Under the pieces are notes generated by a model. It was given only the letters and a program-made list of their open reading frames with translations. It ran no database searches and had not been told where the DNA came from. From positions 124,001 through 188,000 of the forward strand of contig NZ_BMXR01000003.1 of NCBI RefSeq assembly GCF_014651855.1: a stretch of 64,000 nucleotides of DNA. The letters are read 5' to 3'. The DNA comes from Saccharospirillum salsuginis (lineage in GTDB: Bacteria > Pseudomonadota > Gammaproteobacteria > Pseudomonadales > Natronospirillaceae). This document shows, piece by piece, positions 9,873-18,175 of the stretch. Within the stretch, counting starts at the first letter, position 1, and every line of letters begins with the position of its first letter. The position numbers were made by a program, and so were the translations under genes.

Positions 9873-10036
9873 AGTATTTAACCTTTCTTGTTGTGGTTTA
9901 AGGGGACGAGCGATGGAGGGGAGGGCCTACCTCAAGGGAGAAGCACTTCTACAACCCTGCGAACCGCAGAACCGAACGACGTGACCGCCTTCCGTTCATC
10001 GCATCACGTCATTGGTACACGAACAAGAGCCATACC

Positions 10037-11206
10037 TCAAGCTGAAGGTGTCGTTTGTGTCCGCCCCTGATGCCGGCCGACCCAGAGCACCATCCCGAAA
10101 GCCACCACAGCCAACAGTGCGCAACTGAGGAACACCCAGTCGAACCCGCCGACCTGTGCGATCACGCCGCCGAGGGCTGAACCGGTCAGGCTGCCGATCT
10201 TGATGGCATTGGTATAGAGGGTGGAGGCCATGCCGAGGCGGTCTTTCATCAGCGACTGGAAAATGCTGATGCCAAGCCCGGCTGCAAGTCCCACCAAGCC
10301 AGCGTTGAACACCTGCAGGACGAGCATGGCGGTGAAACTGTCGAACCACCAGACGCCCAGGTAAAACACCACGCCGCACATCGCCGCCACTTTCAACGGC
10401 GCGAACAACGGCCAGCGATGCGCCCGGGCGCCGCCGCCGATCATGATCGGGATTTCCAGCCCGGCCGCCAGACCCATCAGCAGGCCGGGGGCAATGCCCA
10501 GCAGACCGAGCACCTCCCGGACATAGATCGGCATATAGACGATGTACATCGAGTTGGCGGCGAACAGCGCGATGATCACGCCCATCAGACCGAGAATCCG
10601 CGGGTCGGTCACCGTCACCGATTGGGCCGACTGGGTCAGCCGGGTGTCTTTCAAGCCCGGCAGCATCAACAGGCAGAGCGCGAACAGGCCCGCGGTTATC
10701 AGCATCAGGTTGCGAAAGCCGATCTGCTCGAACAACAGATACGCCAGCGGCGGCCCGGCGATCCAGCTCAGCGAAATGGTCGCCCGCAACACCGACTGGA
10801 ACAGGGCCGCCTGGCGGTCATCGACCTGTTCCCGCGCCAGGGCGAAGAGCTGCGGCTGAGCCGTGGACGACAAACCGAACCAGACCATGCCGGCCATCAT
10901 CAGTCCCGGATACCATTGAATAAAGCCGAGTCCGACCGACCCCAACATGGAGACGCTGATCGCCACATACAGAATCCGCATCCGGCTCATGCCGGCGTCG
11001 GAGCGTTTCGCCAACCATTGGCTGACGCCAATGCCGGCCAGGGTGTTGGCGCCGAAGAAGACACCGATCCACAGCGGCTGAATGCCGAGGTTTTCGGCCA
11101 GATGGGTGCTGAGCACCGGAAATACCGATGCGCCCGCCGTACCCAGAAGCAGGCACAGCGTCAGCAGTCGAAGGATGGTCGGTTGTAACCAAAATTGTAG
11201 ATTCAC
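10037..11206 (-). CDS. MFS transporter, sugar-efflux (Set)-like
   Basis: 389 residues from GTG 11206, which has AGGA seven bases upstream; a longer frame starts at 11296 but adds a hydrophilic tail not typical of the family. About twelve hydrophobic segments are visible. The first helices (LLTLCLLLGTAGASVFPVLSTH) and the loop between helices 2 and 3 (ANTLAGIGVSQWLAKRSD) fit the major facilitator superfamily. The overall character, with mid-protein SWIAGPPLAY, resembles sugar efflux transporters of the Set type. It is an inner-membrane protein; the substrate is not determined. Two palindromic repeats lie upstream, between it and the aldo/keto reductase gene. Confidence 0.82.
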   Translation of the reverse strand: MNLQFWLQPTILRLLTLCLLLGTAGASVFPVLSTHLAENLGIQPLWIGVFFGANTLAGIGVSQWLAKRSDAGMSRMRILYVAISVSMLGSVGLGFIQWYPGLMMAGMVWFGLSSTAQPQLFALAREQVDDRQAALFQSVLRATISLSWIAGPPLAYLLFEQIGFRNLMLITAGLFALCLLMLPGLKDTRLTQSAQSVTVTDPRILGLMGVIIALFAANSMYIVYMPIYVREVLGLLGIAPGLLMGLAAGLEIPIMIGGGARAHRWPLFAPLKVAAMCGVVFYLGVWWFDSFTAMLVLQVFNAGLVGLAAGLGISIFQSLMKDRLGMASTLYTNAIKIGSLTGSALGGVIAQVGGFDWVFLSCALLAVVAFGMVLWVGRHQGRTQTTPSA

Positions 11207-11302
11207 GGAGTTCCTGTTCGCAGTCTGAGGCAGAGAATGGTGGTCTGTGGTTTCTTCAGCGTTGGCTGGGTTTGATACTGTGGCATAAACTCGCATCGGC
11301 TA

Positions 11303-11395
11303 CCCGAGATGCTCACCTGAGGCCGCCGTGAACCCATCCATGGGGGCTTAACTTCGGCATCCATGCCTCAGATATCCTCAGGTGAGCATCCCGGG
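11303..11395. repeat. class-1 compound palindrome, copy B
   Basis: Arms 11303-11322 and 11376-11395 pair in 19 of 20 positions, with 15 perfect pairs at the inner end (11308-11322 with 11376-11390). The loop, read on the minus strand, holds a small hairpin GGCAT-GG-ATGCC and then GAAGTTAAGCCCCCATGG. Together with copy C it fills most of the 419-bp gap upstream of the MFS gene. Confidence 0.85.
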
Positions 11396-11430
11396 CATCC
11401 GCTGCTAGTCGACAGTGGCACCGAATGCCA

Positions 11431-11562
11431 GCACCGGGAGGCGGGGTATGCCCTGGAGGGGACATCTGAGGCATGGACTGGTGCGCCAGCCCGGACCGAA
11501 GTTAAGCATACATGGATGTATTCACTGCGGTTCCCGGAAGGGCATACCCCGCCTCCCGGTGC
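11431..11562. repeat. class-1 compound palindrome, copy C
   Basis: The arms 11431-11453 and 11540-11562 are a perfect 23-bp inverted repeat. The loop, on the plus strand, has GACATCTGAGGCATGGA and GAAGTTAAGCATACATGG, the same core as copy B in the opposite orientation. A GGGTTTTT tract (11563-11570) follows the right arm, so this copy could terminate plus-strand transcription, although no plus-strand gene precedes it. Copies B and C are about 36 bp apart and point in opposite directions. Confidence 0.85.
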
Positions 11563-11625
11563 GGGTTTTTGCCACTTTAACAAACCCAGCCACGATAGCC
11601 TGGGGCCACCCAAGTGCTCCCAAGG

Positions 11626-12621
11626 CTACTGCCCAAAACGTTCCGGACCGGTCGGGGTATTGCCCAGAATGTGCTCGATGCGTTCCATGACAGCCGCATC
11701 GACCCGGTCCAGAATGTCCAGAGTGCGCAGGTTGTCCTGCAACTGGCTCAGGCGGGACGCCCCCAGAATGACGGTGCTGACGTTCGGGTTGTTCAGGCAC
11801 CAGGCCAGGGCCAGATGGGTCAGACTGATGTCCAGTTCGTCCGCGACCGGCTTCAACTGACGCACCTTCTCCAGACGGGCCTGACCTTCCTCGCTCAACA
11901 GCGCATCCTTCAGCCACTCATAGCCCGGCAGGTTCATGCGGCTGTCCTCGGGAATGCCGTCCAGATACTTGCCGGTCAGAATGCCGGACGCCAGCGGCGA
12001 CCAGATGGTTGTGCCCAGACCGTAGTGTTCGTAGAGCGGGCGGTATTCAGCCTCGAACCGGTCGCGATGGAACATGTTGTATTGCGGCTGCTCCATCGTC
12101 GGCGGGGTCAGATGTTCGCGGCGGGCCACGGCGTGCGCTTCGGTGATCTGCTGGGCGCTCCACTCCGACGTGCCCCAGTACATCACCTTACCCTGCTGCA
12201 CCAGGTTGTGCATGGCGCGGACCGTTTCCTCGACCGGGGTGTCGACGTCCGGCCGGTGACAGAAGAAGAGGTCCAGATAGTCCACTTTCAGGCGTTTCAG
12301 GGCCGCGTCGCAGGCGTCGCGTACGTGCTTGGCGGACAGCCCCAGCTGGGTCGGTTTGTCGCCGCCCCAGAACACCTTGGAGGAGACCGCAAAGGTGTCC
12401 CGCGGCAGTCCCAGGGCGTTGATGGCGTCGCCCATGATCTTCTCGGATTCGCCGGCCTCGTAGCCTTCGGCGTTGTCGAAAAAGTTGATGCCGGCGTCAT
12501 AGGCGGTCTGCAACAGTGACTTGGCATCGTTCAGGTCGACCTGCTTACCGAAGGTGACCCAGGACCCCAGCGACAGCGCCGAGACCTTCAAACCGGATTT
12601 TCCCAATCGACGATATTCCAT
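11626..12621 (-). CDS. aldo/keto reductase, Kv-beta/YghZ-like
   Basis: 331 residues. The N-terminus MEYRRLGKSGLKVSALSLG and the AKR catalytic tetrad are visible: Asp/Tyr in FFDNAEGYEAGESE, Lys in VSSKVFWGG and His in LFFCHRPD. The C-terminal half carries the NADPH-binding Ser/Arg region (ILGASRLSQLQDNL). The family reduces aldehydes or ketones with NADPH; the Kv-beta-like branch includes L-glyceraldehyde-3-phosphate reductase. It is the last of three tandem AKR genes on the minus strand, 75 bp after the middle one, all divergent from a LysR gene. Confidence 0.9.
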   Translation of the reverse strand: MEYRRLGKSGLKVSALSLGSWVTFGKQVDLNDAKSLLQTAYDAGINFFDNAEGYEAGESEKIMGDAINALGLPRDTFAVSSKVFWGGDKPTQLGLSAKHVRDACDAALKRLKVDYLDLFFCHRPDVDTPVEETVRAMHNLVQQGKVMYWGTSEWSAQQITEAHAVARREHLTPPTMEQPQYNMFHRDRFEAEYRPLYEHYGLGTTIWSPLASGILTGKYLDGIPEDSRMNLPGYEWLKDALLSEEGQARLEKVRQLKPVADELDISLTHLALAWCLNNPNVSTVILGASRLSQLQDNLRTLDILDRVDAAVMERIEHILGNTPTGPERFGQ

Positions 12622-12696
12622 GCTGTTTCCTCGTGATTTGCGGTGTAATGATGCGTTTTAGCGTAATTTTCGGGCGGTGCCAGACCTATCGGGACC

Positions 12697-13638
12697 TTAC
12701 CAGGGCAACAATTGGCGCCCTTCGTCGGTGAAGCCGTCCCAAAAGGCTTCCAGCTGTTGTCGGTCGGCCGGGTCGAGTCGTCGGCCGTCGGCGGCGAAGT
12801 TGGTGTCCAGCTGCGCCATCGAGCGCAGGCCGGGAATCACGCAGCTGACCTCGTCGTAACTGAGCAAATAGGCGAGTGCTTGCTCGGCCAGTGGCCGGCC
12901 GCCGTCGGTCAGCCAGTTCAACTGTTCGACCAGTTCGGCCCGGCGCTCGATGTCGGCTCGGCTCCAGCGTGCGCGCACGCCCTCGAATACGGATCGGGCG
13001 TTGTATTTGCCGGTCAGCCAACCGCTGTCCAGCGGCACCTTGGTGATGACGCCGACGTCGTTGTCGCGAACGCGGTCGAAGGCCAGGCGAACGTCCTGGT
13101 GCAACACATTGAACAACAACTCCAATACCTGGGCGTCGGTGGTGTCGAGCACCTCCCGAACCTGGCAAGCGTAGTCGATGCTGGCGCCGTAGTGGCGCAC
13201 CTTGCCCTGTTGTTGGGCTTCCTTCATGGCGGCCCAGATCGGGTCCCGGCCGTTCAGATGGTGCAACGGCGGGCTGTGGATCAGCACGACGTCGAGGTAG
13301 TCGGTCTGCAATCGCGTCAGAGAGTCGTGCAGACTCCGCCAGAAATGATCCACGCTGTAGTCGGGTTCGCCATCGGGTCGATGACCGAATTTGCTGACCA
13401 GCACGACATCCTGGCGATGGCCCGTGAGGCTTTCTCCGAGCAGGCTTTCGCTGCGGGTTTTGGCGTAGTTCGGCGCGGTGTCGAACAGGTTGCAGCCCCG
13501 GTCGAGCGCGGTGCGCACCAATTGGTGGGCGGTCTCAGTGCTCATGCCGCCCCATTGGTCGTCGTTGCCCAGTTGCCAGGCGCCGAAGCCGATTTCGGAG
13601 ACTTCGAGGTCGGTTTTACCCAATCGACGACGGTGCAT
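12697..13638 (-). CDS. aldo/keto reductase (middle of three)
   Basis: 313 residues. Tetrad elements: LFDTAPNYAKTRSESLLGE (Asp, Tyr), VLVSKFGHRP (Lys) and VVLIHSPPLHH (His). The C-terminal IPGLRSMAQLDTN corresponds to the cofactor-binding stretch. The start codon overlaps the stop of the upstream AKR gene by one base (TGATG), implying translational coupling. The sequence resembles the L-fucose/D-arabinose dehydrogenase-like AKR branch, but the substrate is not assignable. Tandem AKR paralogues under one regulator suggest a detoxification or sugar-derivative pathway. Confidence 0.9.
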   Translation of the reverse strand: MHRRRLGKTDLEVSEIGFGAWQLGNDDQWGGMSTETAHQLVRTALDRGCNLFDTAPNYAKTRSESLLGESLTGHRQDVVLVSKFGHRPDGEPDYSVDHFWRSLHDSLTRLQTDYLDVVLIHSPPLHHLNGRDPIWAAMKEAQQQGKVRHYGASIDYACQVREVLDTTDAQVLELLFNVLHQDVRLAFDRVRDNDVGVITKVPLDSGWLTGKYNARSVFEGVRARWSRADIERRAELVEQLNWLTDGGRPLAEQALAYLLSYDEVSCVIPGLRSMAQLDTNFAADGRRLDPADRQQLEAFWDGFTDEGRQLLPW

Positions 13639-14633
13639 CAGATGGCCCCCCGAATGTGCGGACGAACCCGGTCGTGATAAAAGCGGGACAGCCGCTCATG
13701 CACTTCGGCCTCCAGCGGCGGCAAGGCGGAGACGGTAGCATTATCGGCGATCTGCTCCGGCCGGCTGGCCCCGGTGATAACGCTGCTGACCGCCGGCTGG
13801 TCGAGCAGCCAGCGCAGAGCCAGGTGCGGCAGGGTGAGTCCGGGCGGGCAGAACTGTTTCAGCTCTTCGGCCAGGTCGACTCCGGTTTCGAACGGCAGCC
13901 CGGCAAAGGTCTCGCCGACAAAGAAGGCGTCGCCGTCGCGGTTGAAGTTGCGATGATCCTCTTCGGCGAATGCGCGGTCTTTGGTCATCTTGCCGGACAA
14001 CAACCCGCTGGCCAGGCCCAATCGGACGATGACGCCGACCTGACGCTCCAGCGCTCGCGGCAGAACCTGTTCGGCCATGTCCTGGCGCAGCAGGTTGACG
14101 ATCAATTGCAGGCTGGCGACCTCGGTGTGGTCCAGGCAGTAGAGCGCTTCCTCGACGGTTTCGACGCTGGCGCCGTAGTGTTTGATCAGCCCGTCCTGGC
14201 GGAATTCATCCAGCCATTCGAATACCTGGCCACGCTGGATTTCCTCGAACGGGATGCAGTGCAGTTGAACCAGATCCAGCCGGTCGACCTGCAGTCGTTC
14301 ACGCGAGGCTTCGATGGCGGCTTTCAGGGTATCGCGGCGGTAGCCGTCCGGGTACAGCTCAGGCGTCCGGCCGGCTTTGGTCACGATGACCCGCTTTTCA
14401 TCGGGGTGGGCGGCATTGTAAGTACCCACTAACCGTTCGCTCTCGCCACCGCCGTAAACGTCGGCGGTGTCCCAGAAGGTGACGCCGTGTTCGGCGGCCG
14501 AGTGCAGAATCGCATCGGCCCGGCCTTCCGGAAGCGCGCCCCAATCGCCGCCCAGTTGCCAGCAGCCGAGGCCTATTTCGGACACCGAATACCCGGTTGT
14601 CCCCAGGGGGCGTTGTTTTATCGTTGCGGTCAT
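13638..14633 (-). CDS. aldo/keto reductase (first of three)
   Basis: 331 residues. The N-terminus RPLGTTGYSVSEIGLGCWQLGG and the tetrad (FWDTADVYGGGESERLVG, VIVTKAG, LVQLHCIPFEE) are clear, and VITGASRPEQIADN is the NADP(H)-binding region. It is the promoter-proximal gene of the three-AKR operon and lies divergent to the LysR regulator with a 111-bp shared promoter region. A sulfur-free general aldehyde/ketone reductase role is the family default; nothing nearby identifies the substrate. Confidence 0.9.
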   Translation of the reverse strand: MTATIKQRPLGTTGYSVSEIGLGCWQLGGDWGALPEGRADAILHSAAEHGVTFWDTADVYGGGESERLVGTYNAAHPDEKRVIVTKAGRTPELYPDGYRRDTLKAAIEASRERLQVDRLDLVQLHCIPFEEIQRGQVFEWLDEFRQDGLIKHYGASVETVEEALYCLDHTEVASLQLIVNLLRQDMAEQVLPRALERQVGVIVRLGLASGLLSGKMTKDRAFAEEDHRNFNRDGDAFFVGETFAGLPFETGVDLAEELKQFCPPGLTLPHLALRWLLDQPAVSSVITGASRPEQIADNATVSALPPLEAEVHERLSRFYHDRVRPHIRGAI

Positions 14634-14728
14634 GGCGAAGCTCCTCCCGACAGACTCACATTCAATGGACGGCGGCAGTCTAGTCGCTTTTCAAGACCGG
14701 ATAATCCTGTAAAAATTAACCATATTCG

Positions 14729-14741
14729 TTAGCCAGGCTAA
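14729..14741. promoter_or_regulatory. candidate LysR-type operator (T-N11-A)
   Basis: TTAGCCAGGCTAA is a 13-bp palindrome with the T-N11-A form typical of LysR-family binding sites. It ends 3 bp before the LysR start codon, in the divergent region shared with the AKR operon, which is where an autoregulatory site is expected. Binding is inferred. Confidence 0.5.
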
Positions 14742-14744
14742 TCA

Positions 14745-15638
14745 ATGGATCGTTTTTCCGAAATACAGGCCTTCCTGGCTGTCTGCGAGACGGGCAGCTT
14801 TACCCGGGCGGCCGAGTCCCTGTCGCTGTCGCGCAGCCGCATCAGCCAGTTGGTCGCCGAACTGGAGGACCGGTTGGGCGTGACCCTGCTGCACCGCACC
14901 ACCCGGGTGGTGCAGTTGACGCCGGAGGGCGAGCATTTCCGGGTGCGCTGTCAGTCGGGCATTCGCCAGCTGGAATCGGCGGAAGTCAGCCTGAAGCTGA
15001 TGTCCGAGCGCCTGTCGGGGCCGGTACGGATCAATTCGGTCGGCGGTTTGATCGGGGAATACTATGTGGCGCGGGTGTTGACCGAGGTCGCCGCCCAGCA
15101 TCCTTCACTGAATATTCATCTTGAGTATTCGAGCCAGCGGGTGGATCTGAACCAGGATCCGGTCGATCTGGTGATTCGCGGCGGCGACGATCCCGGCCCG
15201 CATGTGGAGGCCGAGCGCATTGGTCAGTTGGAGTTCATGCTGTGTGCCAGCCCGCGCTATCTGAACCAGGTGGGCTTTCCCCGGCACCCGGATGAGTTGT
15301 CGAATTTCAACTGTCTGCGCGGTACGCCCCGGGTATGGCGATTCCATAAAGGCAATGAGACGGTCGAGCATCAGCCGGAGGGCAATTGGTTTTCGCCCAG
15401 CAGTCAGGCTCAGTTGTTGGCCGCCGAGCAGGGGTTGGGCATTGCCCGGCTGTCGAATCTGGTGCTGCGGGAGCCATTGCAGCAAGGGCGGGTGATTCAG
15501 GTGCTCAATGACTGGCGGATCGCCAATACGTCGCTCTGGCTGGTTTGGGCGGAGCGCACCGAACTGCCCAAACGGGTGCGGACGGTGCGCGATCACTTGA
15601 TTCGCCGGTTTCACAGTTTTGATCTGGGGAGTCTATAA
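14745..15638 (+). CDS. LysR-family transcriptional regulator
   Basis: 297 residues, standard LysR length. The N-terminal winged helix-turn-helix is clear (FSEIQAFLAVCETGSFTRAA, then SRSRISQLVAELEDRLGV and LLHRTTR), followed by a periplasmic-binding-like effector domain (DLVIRGGDDPGPHVEAERIG). It is divergent from the three-gene aldo/keto reductase operon and probably regulates it and itself through the palindrome just before its start codon. The effector is unknown. Confidence 0.92.
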   Translation: MDRFSEIQAFLAVCETGSFTRAAESLSLSRSRISQLVAELEDRLGVTLLHRTTRVVQLTPEGEHFRVRCQSGIRQLESAEVSLKLMSERLSGPVRINSVGGLIGEYYVARVLTEVAAQHPSLNIHLEYSSQRVDLNQDPVDLVIRGGDDPGPHVEAERIGQLEFMLCASPRYLNQVGFPRHPDELSNFNCLRGTPRVWRFHKGNETVEHQPEGNWFSPSSQAQLLAAEQGLGIARLSNLVLREPLQQGRVIQVLNDWRIANTSLWLVWAERTELPKRVRTVRDHLIRRFHSFDLGSL

Positions 15639-15732
15639 GTGGCAAAACACGCGAAGGCGGCCGGGTTGTCCTATTCGGGGTCGCGGGGTGTGCTGCCCAC
15701 TCAATACATCCATGTAGACTAGGTGGCAATCG

Positions 15733-15843
15733 GTAGGTTGGATTAGCCGAAGGCGTAATCCAACAGGTTTATCGTTGGCACGGTCTGCTTTACGGGCACG
15801 GTTTGGATGTTGGATTACGCGCTCACGCGCTAATTCAACCTAC
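15733..15843. repeat. class-2 inverted repeat, copy D
   Basis: GTAGGTTGGATTAG (15733-15746) pairs with CTAATTCAACCTAC (15830-15843) in 13 of 14 positions. Two further hairpins lie inside, one around GGATTAGCCGAAGGCGTAATCC-like bases near 15741-15762 and one centred on CGCGCTCACGCG near 15819-15830. It stands immediately left of class-1 copy E in the 445-bp gap between the LysR and YHYH genes. I see nothing else in that gap. Confidence 0.75.
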
Positions 15844-15870
15844 TCGTTAGTTGAGTTGACTAGCGTTGGA

Positions 15871-15967
15871 TGCCGGGGATGCCCCTGTGGGGAAGTCCGC
15901 AGCAGGGATGCTGCGGTCTAGGCTCCATGGACGGATCTACGCCGACCCCACAGGGGCATCCCCGGCA
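15871..15967. repeat. class-1 compound palindrome, copy E
   Basis: The arms 15871-15892 and 15946-15967 are a perfect 22-bp inverted repeat. Inside is the hairpin CCGCAGCA-GGGA-TGCTGCGG (15897-15916), followed by TCTAGGCTCCATGGACGG. Compared with copy A, the inner stem differs in sequence but keeps pairing and the same GGGA loop. Flanks GACTAGCGTTGGATGCC and GCAGCCGACGCGGACC are shared in part with copy F. Confidence 0.88.
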
Positions 15968-16083
15968 GCCGACGCGGACCATTGCCTCACGGCCGACCCT
16001 AAGTTCTGGAGTATTCAAACCAGTTCACTGGTCGGTCTCGATCGCTGTGATACACTGCCCGAATCGCGATAAGGAGACTTCCC

Positions 16084-16713
16084 ATGCGCCGTTTGCCTCG
16101 CTTGTTTCTGTCCTCCGCCGTAATGGCGTGTACCGCTCCCCTGACGCTCGCCGATCCGGGTGCCCTTGACCGGTTCGATTGCCACGATGATGCCGAGACC
16201 GGTGAATACCATTGCCATGGTGACGAAGCCCTGGCGGATCTGGGTGGCCTGGCCGTTGGTCTTGGCGGGCGGGCGACAACCTGGATTTACGATGGGGAGG
16301 AGACGTACAACCTCTTTATGGGTCCGTCGATCGATGTCGAGGCGGGGCTGGGTATCTTCGCCATTCAGGGCAGTTACCATTACAAATCGCTGGTGAACAG
16401 CGATGATGAAATCTATCTGGCGGGCTGGGATATCGGTGCCAAGGTGGGCCGTGGTGTGGCGCGGTATGGCAGTAAGTATTATGTGGCCGCCGGTTATTTC
16501 GCCGAGTCGCTGCGCCGTCCTGATGAGGATGATTACAGCATCAGTGGTTTCTACGCCGGTGGCGGCGGTGGGTATAACTGGGATCAGTTCGGGTTCGATG
16601 TCCAGGTCGACTGGCACAGCAATTCGGGCTATGAGGAGTACTGGGACGTTCAGGGCGAGCCGGCCGATCTGTTGGTCTTTGCCATCCGTTCCAGTCTGAC
16701 CTACCGCTTCTGA
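16084..16713 (+). CDS. YHYH-motif outer-membrane beta-barrel-like protein
   Basis: 209 residues. A signal peptide (residues 1-23, ending LTLADP) precedes DRFDCHDDAETGEYHCHGD, a Cys/His motif like the N-terminal element of YHYH-domain proteins (two His and two Cys, possibly metal-binding). The remainder alternates polar and hydrophobic residues and ends in LTYRF with a C-terminal Phe, the hallmark of outer-membrane beta-barrels. Eight or so strands are plausible. It is flanked by palindromic repeats upstream and a bidirectional terminator downstream, so it is probably monocistronic. Function unknown; a metal-responsive surface protein is one possibility. Confidence 0.68.
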   Translation: MRRLPRLFLSSAVMACTAPLTLADPGALDRFDCHDDAETGEYHCHGDEALADLGGLAVGLGGRATTWIYDGEETYNLFMGPSIDVEAGLGIFAIQGSYHYKSLVNSDDEIYLAGWDIGAKVGRGVARYGSKYYVAAGYFAESLRRPDEDDYSISGFYAGGGGGYNWDQFGFDVQVDWHSNSGYEEYWDVQGEPADLLVFAIRSSLTYRF

Positions 16714-16727
16714 TTTCTTCCGATGAA

Positions 16728-16752
16728 CGGACCGGGTGTTCTTCCCGGTCCG
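16728..16752. terminator. bidirectional intrinsic terminator
   Basis: CGGACCGGG pairs perfectly with CCCGGTCCG (16728-16736 with 16744-16752), loop TGTTCTT, followed on the plus strand by CTTTCTTTATT. It lies between the convergent YHYH and UPF0149 genes. Confidence 0.82.
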
Positions 16753-16758
16753 CTTTCT

Positions 16759-17478
16759 TTATTGCAGACAGCAGTGCTTGTATTTCTTGCCGCTTCCGCA
16801 CGGGCAGGGGTCGTTGCGACCGACTTTGGATGTTGAGGTCGATGCTTCGCGGACGGCGGCCTGGGCCACCTGGCCGACGGAGATCGACAGTCGGGCGTGC
16901 AGGTCGACCGCTTTCGGAAACTGGGCCAGGACCTGATCGGCCAGTTGTTCCGGCCGCATGTCGGTGTCACGTTGGGCGAGGAACTGGCGCGCTTTGTCGG
17001 GTGTGGAGAAGAACGTCAGCGCGAACCATTGGCTGTCCAGTTCGGACTTCAGTTCCTGCGGAATCAGTTTCTGCCAGAGCTCACGAACATGCTCGAATCC
17101 GGCTTCGAAGCCCAGGCTCCAGTCGTTCAGCGGTTGTCCCGGCTGAATCTGGGCGACGGCGTCCATACCGGTGGTGTTCGGGACGGGGTAGTCCTGTTTC
17201 TCGCAGCGCCGTTCGATGTGGCGCTGCAACGACAGCAAGGCGTTCAACGCTTCAGACGGTGATTCGACGTCGGGGAACAGGGGCAATAAGTCTCCTACCC
17301 AATCACTCGCCGAGGCCGGAACCGGTGCCTGGCTTACGGCGAACAGGAAACCGTCGACGGCGGCCAGGCTCGGTGGAACCGGGCTGGCCACCCGGGTTTC
17401 GGCGTTGGGCAAATGTGCCTGGAGCCATTGTCGGGCCTGGTCGAAATCCAGGCTTTTGATATCGGTGCGTTCAGTCAT
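16759..17478 (-). CDS. UPF0149/YecA-like protein with SEC-C zinc motif
   Basis: 239 residues from ATG 17478. The body resembles the UPF0149 (YgfB/YecA) family (FGFEAGFEHVRELWQ-like helices, about residues 20-180). The C-terminus ends with GRNDPCPCGSGKKYKHCC, the SEC-C zinc-binding motif also found at the end of SecA. It overlaps the end of the DUF1244 gene by 8 bp, so the two are co-translated. SEC-C proteins bind zinc and often interact with nascent chains or ribosomes; the specific role is unknown. Confidence 0.85.
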   Translation of the reverse strand: MTERTDIKSLDFDQARQWLQAHLPNAETRVASPVPPSLAAVDGFLFAVSQAPVPASASDWVGDLLPLFPDVESPSEALNALLSLQRHIERRCEKQDYPVPNTTGMDAVAQIQPGQPLNDWSLGFEAGFEHVRELWQKLIPQELKSELDSQWFALTFFSTPDKARQFLAQRDTDMRPEQLADQVLAQFPKAVDLHARLSISVGQVAQAAVREASTSTSKVGRNDPCPCGSGKKYKHCCLQ

Positions 17479-17764
17479 GCTTGTGCTGTTCAAAGGCGGC
17501 TTGTTGATCCGCGGTGGCTTCGGTCTGGTAGTTGGCTTTCCACTCGGCGTAGGGCATGCCGTAGACGATTTCGCGTGCCGACTCTTTGTCGAGTTCGATG
17601 CCGCGTTCGGAGGCGGCCTCGGCGTACCAGCGCGACAGGCAGTTACGGCAGAAGCCGGCCAGGTTCATCATGTCGATGTTCTGGACGTCCTTGCGTTCGT
17701 CCAGGTGTTGCAGCAAACGGCGAAACGCCGCCGCTTCGATGTCGGTTCGGGTGCTGTCGTCCAT
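17471..17764 (-). CDS. DUF1244 family protein
   Basis: 97 residues from ATG 17764 (MDDSTRTDIEAAAFRRLL); the open frame extends 27 codons upstream but the conserved domain begins here. NIDMMNLAGFCRNCLSRWY contains the CxxC pair and LARG-like helix expected for DUF1244, and the C-terminal YGMPYAEWKANYQ is also typical. It sits between the SUI1-like gene (10 bp upstream) and the SEC-C gene (overlap), forming a small operon of conserved unknowns. Function not established. Confidence 0.85.
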   Translation of the reverse strand: MDDSTRTDIEAAAFRRLLQHLDERKDVQNIDMMNLAGFCRNCLSRWYAEAASERGIELDKESAREIVYGMPYAEWKANYQTEATADQQAAFEQHKHD

Positions 17765-17774
17765 TGTTGTCTCC

Positions 17775-18119
17775 TCAGCCACCGGCTTTCTTGACCGTGT
17801 AACCCTGTTTTTGCAGTTCAGCAACCAGCAGGTCGCGCTGGTCACCCTGAATCTCGATGACGCCCGCCTTGACGGTACCCCCGGTACCGCACTTGGCCTT
17901 CAGTGTCTTGGCCAGCGCCTTCAGTTCTTTCTCGGCCAGCGGCACTCCGGTGACCAGCGTCACGCCCTTGCCCTTGCGGCCTTTGGTTTCCCGGCTGACG
18001 CGAACAATACCGTCACCCGCAGGTACCGTATCGGTTTTCGTTTTGCACCGGCATTCGGTTTTCAATTCGCCGCAGTCCGGGCAATGCCGCCCCGTTTCGG
18101 TGCTGTAAACCAGACCCAT
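17775..18119 (-). CDS. SUI1/eIF1-like translation factor (YciH family)
   Basis: 114 residues from ATG 18119 (a GTG precedes it directly). The N-terminus has a four-Cys zinc-ribbon-like segment ([13 protein letters not shown]), and the SUI1 domain is clear: [12 protein letters not shown], then [16 protein letters not shown] and [13 protein letters not shown]. YciH-type proteins bind the small ribosomal subunit and influence start-codon selection fidelity. It probably leads a three-gene operon with DUF1244 and the SEC-C protein. Confidence 0.9.
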   Translation of the reverse strand: MGLVYSTETGRHCPDCGELKTECRCKTKTDTVPAGDGIVRVSRETKGRKGKGVTLVTGVPLAEKELKALAKTLKAKCGTGGTVKAGVIEIQGDQRDLLVAELQKQGYTVKKAGG

Positions 18120-18175
18120 CACGAACCTCGTTTAGTCGGATTGAGGGCGGCGCAGTTTATCACAGCAGCGGGGCA

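Noticed and set aside
11303..11562. CRISPR or tandem array from repeated palindromes
   Set aside because: Copies are single, far apart and of varying arms, not regular repeats with spacers.
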